Positions 55,631-64,000 of a stretch of DNA of 64,000 nt are shown piece after piece. The position numbers were made by a program, and so were the translations under genes. Each line of letters begins with the position of its first letter. The stretch's first letter is position 1. The notes beneath the pieces are model-generated. The model worked only from the letters and a program-made list of their open reading frames with translations. It did no database searches and had not been told where the DNA came from. The stretch is from Terfezia claveryi (Eukaryota > Ascomycota > Pezizomycetes > Pezizales > Pezizaceae). Location of the stretch: positions 186,001 through 250,000 of the forward strand of contig WHUX01000057.1 of assembly GCA_015179025.1 (NCBI GenBank). Direction: 5' to 3'.

Positions 55631-55774
55631 TATGAGGAAGTGATAGCGTGGATATGAGGAAGTGATAGCGTGGTAGTCGGCCTTGGCAGATCGGGCTTGG
55701 CGAGGAGACTAGATAGTATATATAGCACGTCCTTCTCGAGAGTGAGAAGGGCAGAATACATACATATCACCACA
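55631..55774 (+). repeat. 5' LTR of chromovirus B
   Basis: 144 bp, TATGAGGAAG...ATATCACCACA; carries a TATATATAGCACG box at about 55716. It pairs with 63048-63191. Confidence 0.88.
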
Positions 55775-56099
55775 TGGCGTCAAGCTAGGACGAACCTACG
55801 AGTGTCTCCAGGTTCCGTTCAAGCATCACCCCGTAAACTTCCACCTCTTGACACCTCTGAAATTCTGACTTCAACCCAAAATAACACAAGAAAACCGACA
55901 TTCTGGTGGATCGTAAGCCTAGAGGCAGCAGCCTCATTCCTGAATCTACCTTGGACGGCCCAGCCTGGAAACCATTGTAACAGAACAGAAGACAACCCCC
56001 TCCAATTTCCTATAAGAACAAGTCCGGACCCCCAACTCTAGAAGAGGCCGAAAACTGCAGAAAAATAGGCAGGGAAGCCACGGCAAAGGCGAGAGGCTC

Positions 56100-57840
56100 T
56101 TCATCCCATCAGGTAACGAAGATAACCAAGGCCAATTTGTCCAGCGTCCCTTCAGGGCCATATAGGGGTACTACACCCTCGATATCGTCCCTGGGTTCCC
56201 CATATTGTGGTCCAGGACTCTTAGATGATGAAAGCGGAGACATCACGAGTGAGATTGGAAGCGGTGCCAGGACATCCTGCCCCCTATCTCCAACTTCAGA
56301 GCTCACAATCCCCTACTCATACCCTGATCCTGTACAAGCAGAAGACACTACTACCCCAAGCTTCCTCTCTAGCTTCATACCAAACCTACCCTCTTTACAA
56401 GAAACCTCCGCCGCCGCTACGGCCATGGTAGCTGCTGTACGTTGTGTCACAAGCGTTGTGCACCGACCATCAACCTTCTCAGTATACCGTGACAACCAAG
56501 CAGAGTCATCATCCGAACATTCGTCACCTCACATACTACCAGTTACCGTCTCTGAGCCTACACCTATGTCTGGCGGATTTGGCAACCCGGGTGCTTGGGG
56601 AGGAAAGAGATGGGAAGTCGCAATAACCCTACTGGCCCTCCTTCAGGAAACGATTCTGTCTCCAGAGCTGACTTCGAGGCACTACAAGCTCAGCTCGCAG
56701 CTTTGATGGCTAGACAGACAGCAGCTGACAAAGCAAAGATTATCGAAGAACAGATCGAAGAAGCCAGGAAGAAAGCTTATGAGGACCAAGGTCTGACATA
56801 TCCGGGCAAAGACAACAGACCGCAGAGTACTCCGCTACAGCAACAACAACACCTCAATGAACACCGGATTCCACATAAGTCAATTGGCTACTTGCGTCCT
56901 ACGGAACACGGGAAACACTCTTTCGAAGCTCGGGACGCCGATGTCTATGTCAGACCTCACGCATGGCTTCAGCATCTGAAAACAAAGATCGACATGAAAG
57001 CAGACTTCCAATACAAAGTAAAAGTACTTGAGGTGGCGTCTGAGTGCCTACAGGGCAGGGCTGCGGCATGGTGGACTGCACTGGGTGATCGTGGCAGAGC
57101 TATACTTCTTACTGACTTTACCCTTGCACTGTAGTTCACTCAAATGCAGGTTCTATGCCCTTCTAAGGAACAACTAAAGTCAGAAGCACGCCAAAGGAAG
57201 TGGGATCAATCCAAAGAATCATGCTGGGACTATGTTTGGGAGAAGGCGGCTCTATTCGAAGAGCTTGATGACAAGGACAGGCCTAAAGGTGTGGCACTCA
57301 TCACTGACATTCTAGATGGTCTACCAACCAGTCTGGCACAAATGTCAAGGACCGAGTTCAACCACAATGCTACAATCAACAGCTTACAGAGGAACTTCAG
57401 GTATTAGTGCCTCGCTGGGAGAGAGATACAGCTCGCAGCACCTCACGATATTCAACAAGAACACAACTCACCTCAAACACACCAGCAACAAACAAGGAGG
57501 AAAGAAGGATCACTCAAGAAAGAAGGTCAACATATGAAAGAGGACCAGAGGAATCCCTAGAAAAGTCATACGACAAGTCAAGAATTGAGATGCGCCTGCA
57601 CCCGATAACGAAGAAACTATGTCATCATATACCAAACCTAATGGCAGGGTCATCTTCCTGAATCGTAACTGCAATAAGTGCAACAAACCCCACTTCGATT
57701 TCGAATATGACACACTGATACAACCAAGTGCAAACTTCACCATAGACGAGGATGGATACGAGGAATGGTACGATGATTCAGAGGGAACAATTGACGAGGA
57801 GACATATAGCCCAACCCTCGTGAAAGAAAAGGAAAACTAA
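56100..57840 (+). pseudogene. Gag of chromovirus B
   Basis: Ser/Pro-rich start in one frame (56137-56706), then frame 0 from about 56595: SRADFEALQAQLAALMARQT, the capsid-like RDADVYVRPHAWLQHLKTKI and VASECLQGRAAAWWTALGDR. A TAG (57132-57134) interrupts, then ARQRKWDQSKESCWDYVWEK and ALITDILDGLPTSLAQMSRT follow. The next part is in another frame (VPRWERDTARSTSRYSTRT). The region ends with a zinc-knuckle-like NRNCNKCNKPHFDFEY and an acidic tail (57619-57840). Several frame changes and stops. Confidence 0.75.
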
Positions 57841-57842
57841 AC

Positions 57843-60800
57843 GTGCGAAATCACGTTAATCTAGAGCCTGCAGAAAACCCACAGGCTTTCGTAGTACAGT
57901 CCCGTTCGGTGATGAATGGCCTGAGCAGAGTAGGAGTATTGGGGACGAGAGTAAGCGAGTCATTTGAGGATGTTGACTGGAGAAGTGAGGGGGCTGAGAG
58001 CACGTTGAAACGACACCACATGTGGGACAAGAGAGAAGATGGACATATAGTTCAAACCAAGAAGACAAGGAAGAAGGATTCTCCAGAGAAAAGGGCATGG
58101 AAATCCATGCAGTATCAGCTTCAGAAGAGTCGAGACCAAGAGTTAAGAGAGGATGACACTCAAGAATCTCACAAGACTCTAGGCTGGGATAAAACCACGG
58201 GTGATAAAGATATTCGTCGATGGGCCCATTCAATCATGCCAAAAATTCCGTGGCAAGAAATACCAGACAACTGGGCTGATGCATACCCCGCTCTCTTTAA
58301 TGGGAAACTAAATCACCGTGGAAAGATGGCAAACTGGCAACCCAAGTCACCGCTAAATGGCAGGGACCCATCAGACAACATCATCATAGCTAAACCCCAC
58401 ATTAATCCACAAGACGACGGGCGGTGATTCCTTCGCTCTACACCCATATACTTCCGGCCCAGGATCGGGTCTTCCAAAGGGAAGAAAGTCCGTGCTCTAC
58501 TTGATAATTGCGCCAATCTATACCTGGCAAACCTGGACTTCCTGCAGCAACCAATACCCGACCTGAAGATAAACGACAGCTGCACTACAGAGGTAAAAGG
58601 CATTGGATGTTCTACAACTGTAGGATATGTCCATATACTGATATATATCGACTGCATGGCCAGAGTAGGTGGCAAACCCGGCAAAGTGGAGCTCAACTTG
58701 GAAGTACATGTGATAAGAGATCTCCCAGTTGACATGGTTATAGGAATGGATACTATATTCGCATATTGGATAGACACCATTATATCACGTGAACTAGCTA
58801 CCATAACCGTTAACGGGCAAGAACTTGCATTTCCGATAGAATTCAAACCATCCAAGACCCGACATTCAATCAATTCACAGGAATCGTTTACCGTCCTATG
58901 CAACAGAACGATCAGAATACCTGCACTACATGAAGGACTAGTCGATTTCGTTTCTGGCTGGAAGATGGGGAATAACTCAAATGCATGGCTAGAGCCGATT
59001 ATGGTGAAAAATGACAACAGGGCATTTGCACCACTTGATGGGGGATGGGCAGCACCAGGACCAATTTCGAAAGGACAGTCAAAGATACTATTTGCGAATT
59101 TCTCGACACATACAATGGTCATACACCGAGGACAGGCAATTGCACGACTGACACCCTGCAGCACGCAAGACTGCTTCATCGCAACATCGATTCGCCATGA
59201 CCCAAGCGAACAAGGAGACATAGCACCACCAGAAATATTCTCATGTGTACCAAAGAAAGGTTCTATCGTGGACCTACACCTTCTGAGGAAATAGGGAGAA
59301 TGGTGGAACACTGATACAGAGAAGAGGCCTGCAGAAATAATGGATCCTCACAACAGGGACCCCCCACCGGAAGGCGTATCCAACACCCCACTATTTGATA
59401 TCTCTAATGCATATGGCAAGAAAGGTCTACCTCCTGAGGAAATCGCAGAGGTCCTACGACTTAGAATGGCTGCATTCTCACTGGATGGCTCTTCGGGCAA
59501 GGTATCATCAGTAGAGCTGACAATCGAAACAGAGGACTCGCAGCTACACCCGGAAGCTCCAAGGCAGGTAGGCCCCGAGAAGAGAAAGATCATTCACGAT
59601 ACAACTGAACAACTACGAAAGTGGGATATCATTGAACCATCATCGTCTAGGCTCGGATATCCAGTGGTACTCGTAAACCAACATGGGAAATGGAGATTCT
59701 GCGTGGACTACAGACAGCTTAACCTAGCAACAGTATTGCAAACCTATCCAATGTAACGCAGCGATGCTATATTCGACGCACTACATGGGAAACAGGTATT
59801 TTCGATTCTTGATGTAGCAAGGGGATACCATCAGATCTCCATCAATAAGAAGGACAGGTGGAAGACAGGGTTTATTACTCACAAAGGCTTATTTCAATAC
59901 AAACGAATGCCATTTAGGCTCAAGAATGCTCCCATCCTGTTTCAGCGATTTATGGATTCAGTCCTTGGCTCTCTGAGGTGGACAGCTGCCTTGGTATATA
60001 TTGACGATGTGATCATCTTTTCTAAAAATATCAAAGAACACGCAGATCACCTAGCTACTCTTCTCGACTCAGCGATAGGGGTAGGTCTAAAACTTAACCC
60101 GGACAAATGCCACTTCGCATACCCCTCAATACAGATGCTAGAGCGACAGGTGAGTACTGAGGGATTGGACATACTCGAGGATAAGGCTGCTGTCATAAAG
60201 AATATACAGGCTTCAAGGAATCTCAAAGAGCTATGGCATATAATTGGGTTATTCGGATACTATAGACAATTCATACCACGATACGCAATAATCGCAGCTC
60301 CCCTAACGAAGCTAACCAAAGGAATGAGGTTCAAGAAGCTATCCGATGGGACATGGGAACCACAAGAGCATTCATCAGCCACATCCACACCAATTCAATG
60401 GACAAATATACACGAGACAGCCTTGATGGAGCTCAAGGAAGCTTTGGCAAACCCACCAACCCTCGCCTTTCCAGACTTCAATCTACTTTTCACACTGTAC
60501 GTGGACGCATTCTACGATGGGATGGCTGCTTGTCTACACCAGCCATTCATGGACAAATCGAACCTTCCAATGTGCGCAACACCGACAAACTCAGAACTAC
60601 CTTTCGTAAGCCCAATATCGATGCCTACGTTTTCATTCGACTTGGCAAAGGAGGAGATAGATCGATTGAAGCAGGAAATGGAGACAGATGGAGTTCTCAG
60701 TAAGATATACAGAGCATTGAGGGAAGGCCGGCCAAGTCCCCCAGGAAACGATAGATTCGAGCTGATAAACGATATACTATACTGGTGATCGAAGACAGGC

Positions 60801-62471
60801 CAGCTGACAACATGCGTACTAGAATCAATGGTGAAAGAGGTTCTACAATCAGCCCACAATGCGTCAGGACACTGGAGCTTCGAGAAAACATGGCACTTCG
60901 TTAAATCAAGGTTCTACAGGCCTGGGCTATCAATAGCGGTAAAAGATTACACCAGCAGCTGCCCCGAGTGTCAACGAGTGAAGGCTAGCCGCTTACCCTC
61001 GATAGGAGATATGTCCCCACATGAGATATCTCTAAAGGCCTTCGAAATGGTAAGCATGGACATCATGTTGGGACTTCCGATTTGCAACGGCTACGATGCA
61101 TGCATGGTAATATTCGATCAATTCTTAAAATCGGTGATACTGAGACCAACCACCTCGAAGCACAACAGCAAAGAAACGGCAGCAGTATTCTTTGATGGTC
61201 TGGTGTGCAAGGGATTTCTACCATCCCAGTTGATAACAGATCATGACCCCAAATTTGTATCAGAAATATGGTGAGAGATAATGACATTACTCAAGATAGA
61301 TTGCAAGCTTATCAGTGCCTACCACCAACAAGCCGACCCAGCAGAGAGAGCCATCCAGACAATACAAGTCCTGTTGCGATTATACACCACAGACGATAAC
61401 TGGGTAGACTGCCTGACATTCATCGAACTGGTATTCAATAATACACCCTCGAAATCGACCGGTTTTACACCAAACAAACTACTATACATCGACCCACCAG
61501 GACCGATCCCACTAATATCCTCGATACCAGACATGCCAAAGCTAGAACATAGCGAGCGTCTAGCACTGGCCAAGGCCAGAACGGATCAAGCTGTTGACAG
61601 ACTTGAGAAGGCCTTAGCCATCCAGAAGTACTACTATAATGAATGCCACAGACAGACAGCATTGAAAAGCGGAGATCGGGTATTCGTACTACTAAAAAAC
61701 CACCCAATTCGATCTCTAGTGCAGGGGATGCATAAGCTTCATGATGACAAATGGAGACCATTTAAGGTAATCGAAATGGTGGGAAAACAGGCTGCCCAGT
61801 TGGAACTACTACCAACATCCAGAGTCCACCCCGTGATATCAATGGCACACCTACAACTATTCCGCGAGGACGCATACGGACGAGTGACAAAACCGCCGGC
61901 AGTGGCACAGATTGATGGCGAAGATCCTTAGGAAGTAGAGAGGATCTTTGGCGAGAGGAAGCGAGGAAGAGCCACGGAATTCAAAGTCAAATGGGTGGGA
62001 TACCCTGACACAGAATTTACATGGGAGAAAGAGACAAACCTGAGGTGAGATTTGGGTGATGTCATACTTGATGAGCTTATCGATGGGTTTCGCTCGAAAA
62101 TGAAGGCTAGCGTCAACACAGCGATATCAACCCCCACACCAAACAAGTTCAAAGATCGTCCCATATACTTCATATCTAGGGTACTCAAATTATACGAAGA
62201 GAACTATACAATCCTCGAGCTCAAAATGGCAGCCATGGTATGGGCAATCCTGAAGCTTCAAAGATACCTAGACAGAGCAATCTTCACCATAGTTATGGAT
62301 CATCAGTCACTACTATCAATCACCTCCTCCTCTACAAACACAATCTACTCGTCAAGGGTTGACAAATGGCGAATGCTGCTCTCGCCATATATGGGACAAA
62401 TGACTCTAGTGCATCGAGCTGGCTCCTCACATATGAATGCCGACGCACTAAGCAGACTTCCGAAGAAATAA
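57843..62471 (+). pseudogene. Pol of chromovirus B, one frame, order PR-RT-(RH start)-IN-chromodomain-(RH rest)
   Basis: All domains lie in one reading frame, interrupted only by stops (58425, 59292, 59754, 60786, 61272, 61929 and 62046; first bases). Protease: LLDNCANLYL (58500). RT: WRFCVDYRQLNL, then YIDDVIIFS (catalytic Asp codons 60003 and 60006). Next is the first RNase H strand TLYVDAFYDGMAACLHQ (Asp codon 60504), but instead of the rest of RNase H the sequence passes to a linker and the integrase: HNASGHWSFEKTWHFV ... CPECQRVK, MDIMLGLP, TDHDPKF, PAERAIQT. The chromodomain follows (EVERIFGERKRG ... EFKVKWVGYPDTEFTWEKE, 61932-62045). Only then come the missing RNase H parts, RPIYFISRVLKLYEENYTIL, with Glu 62217, Asp 62298 (VMDHQSLL) and Asp 62442 (MNADALSRL). 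Stop at 62469-62471. Confidence 0.88.
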
Positions 62472-63047
62472 TAACTATCTAAGTGTGGCTGGCTTGTCCA
62501 GTTGGGCCGATCTGAAGTCATTACATGGCAGGGTTCTAAGTGTGGCTGGTTTACCAGTTGGGCCGATCTGAACACCTACCATGGCAGGAAGTCTACACTC
62601 CATCCCTCTATTATGTTCACGGCTTGAAGAGTGTGTGCGGGTGACAATTCTGCTTCTTTCTCTGTTATTTGGCATTATACGTGCTGTTTTTACCTCTATT
62701 TCTATTTTTATTGTTATTTTTATTTTTATTTTTATTTTTATTTTTTGATATGAGCACAGGAGATGCTTTAGTATTCAGGTCTCCTTACTATGTCCTGATG
62801 CGTTTCTCAAATGATTACGTCCTCACATATCACTAGAGTTACCTTTGTTTCTGTTATCTCAAATGGATAGATGTGGATAGGAGATGCGAATGGGACGGCC
62901 GCTGATAGGTTTACCTTTGTTTTGCTCAATTGTTATATGAGGATGGGAACTGGGACATCCGCTGATATGCTTACCCTTGTTTTTGCTCAATTGTCATATG
63001 AGGATATGAGATGCGAACTGGGACGTCCGCTGAAGGGAGGGGGAGCA

Positions 63048-63191
63048 TGTGAGGAAGTGATAGCGTGGATGTGAGGAAGTGATAGCATGGTAGTCGGCCT
63101 TGGCGGATCGGGCTTGGCGAGGAGACTAGATAGTATATATAGCACGTCCTTCTGGAGAGTGAGAAGGGCAGAATACATACATATCACCATA
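63048..63191 (+). repeat. 3' LTR of chromovirus B
   Basis: 144 bp, TGTGAGGAAG...ATATCACCATA; several transitions relative to the 5' LTR. Followed by CTTTA. Confidence 0.88.
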
Positions 63192-63196
63192 CTTTA

Positions 63197-64000
63197 CCTA
63201 TATTAACCTTATATATGCTATCTTATATTTACCTTACATTCTATTTCATACCCTAAATAGCCTTTCTAACCTCTCTACTATCCTCCTATTAAGTATATCA
63301 TTAGAGTTTTCATATTTTAGTCTCTACTATATCTAAATTCAATCTACTTGCATATCTTCTGTTTTTTAAAATTCTTAATTACTAGTTTATTATATGTGAT
63401 ATATTTTAGTGCTATCCTTTTAAAATTGTTGAACTGAAACTACAATACTATTGAAGTATTCTCTCTAGTATCTTCCTATTTACCTAATATCTTCTCCTAT
63501 TTCATCTAAATTACTATTTAATCTTATATACTCCTAGAACTTCAACACTTAGTTCAGGATTTTTAGTATACTCACTAGAGTTATAAGCATCTCTAGACTA
63601 CTACTTTAAGTATACTTCTACTCTTATAATACTAGATATCCAAGCTTTGTTTTTATATTAAGGTTGCTTTTCTCTAACATTACCATCAGGCTCCTAATAT
63701 TACTTCCTAAATTTAACTCCTTATCCTATATATACAAATTTAACTCTAACATTCTAAATGCACCTTCTCTTATATGATTATCTAAAACTTATGAACTAGT
63801 ATTAACTTTATTTAAGTAGTGATAAGTATCTTTTAGAGACTTATGAAGGGTCTTTATAATATTGATAGAAAACTAAGGTAGTATTCCAAAACATATAACT
63901 TGTACAATATAATATATTAGTAAGTACAACTTTAGGTAGTTGAATATTACCTAGTCTAAAATCTCATATATCAAGTTTTGTAATTCCTGTTGATTTATAG
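63197..64000. mobile_element. A+T-rich RIP desert, continuation of the host of chromovirus B
   Basis: Same composition as 53,400-55,625; joined to it before chromovirus B inserted (CTTTA duplicated). No motif could be read. It runs to the window edge. Confidence 0.5.

Larger units (their letters stand above)
55631..63191 (+). mobile_element. Chromovirus B (Ty3/Gypsy) with rearranged RNase H
   Basis: 7561 bp with short LTRs of 144 bp (55631-55774 and 63048-63191) and a perfect 5-bp target duplication CTTTA (55626-55630 and 63192-63196). The TG start of the left LTR has become TA and the CA end of the right LTR has become TA, both RIP-type transitions. The LTR begins with a 22-bp tandem duplication of TGAGGAAGTGATAGCG. 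A likely primer site TGGCGTCAAGC follows the 5' LTR directly (55775), and a purine tract GAAGGGAGGGGGAGCA precedes the 3' LTR. The 3' untranslated part has two units of about 60 bp (62480-62590) and about three of 65 bp (62870-63030). It is inserted in chromovirus C. Confidence 0.93.

Noticed and set aside
59294..59340. A frame break between protease and RT of chromovirus B as the site of programmed frameshifting
   Set aside because: Protease, RT, integrase, chromodomain and RNase H rest are all in the same frame; only stop codons separate them, so no shift is needed.
1..64000. CRISPR arrays, rRNA and tRNA genes
   Set aside because: No regularly spaced identical repeats with unique spacers, and no rRNA or cloverleaf-like sequence was noticed; the genome is eukaryotic. 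A tRNA scan could not be run.

Overview
The window looks like a stretch of a filamentous ascomycete (Pezizomycotina) genome. The reasons are short introns of 50-70 bp with TACTAA-type branch sites, multi-copy families I associate with ascomycetes (caspase-like, TPR, ankyrin and HNH_2-type genes), Ty3/Gypsy chromoviruses, hAT, pogo-type and Helitron elements, and strong signs of repeat-induced point mutation (RIP): A+T deserts and many in-frame stops explained by C-to-T or G-to-A transitions. I saw no rRNA, tRNA or CRISPR. The species cannot be told from the sequence.

Layout. 1-5.2 kb: low-complexity DNA, then a decayed Helitron (Rep plus Pif1-type helicase). 6.1-7.5 kb: an intact 474-aa minus-strand gene with weak gasdermin-like features. 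8.4-10 kb: an ankyrin-repeat pseudogene split by a pogo-like element that itself holds a nested MITE. 11.6-13.4 kb: a caspase-like peptidase gene with a GC-AG intron and an in-frame TGA. 13.8-24 kb: LINE debris, tandem repeats, a long-inverted-repeat element, a PD-(D/E)XK-like pseudogene, two small hypothetical genes and a second pogo-like element. 24.5-32 kb: a minus-strand LINE carrying a hAT MITE, followed by a complete but dead hAT transposon. 32.3-35.1 kb: a TPR pseudogene pierced by a LINE tail and a hAT MITE. 35.5-37.2 kb: an intact three-exon HNH-type gene. 37.7-42.5 kb: a perfect 99-bp MITE, an 84-bp minisatellite, a retroelement gag interrupted by a LINE, and an unmutated LTR-like sequence. 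42.5-64 kb: an A+T-rich RIP desert that includes a minus-strand chromovirus (C). Two later chromoviruses are inserted there: A at 45,926-52,544 and B at 55,631-63,191.

How the genes may relate. The host genes are few and mostly accessory. A possible gasdermin-like protein, a caspase-like peptidase, ankyrin and TPR repeat genes (TPR proteins of this type often end in a CHAT protease domain) and two nuclease-like genes fit a fungal self/non-self recognition or programmed-cell-death neighbourhood. That reading is inference, and several members are broken. The most unusual observation is in chromovirus B: its RNase H is split. The first catalytic strand follows the RT as usual, but the rest of the domain lies after the integrase and chromodomain, all in one reading frame.
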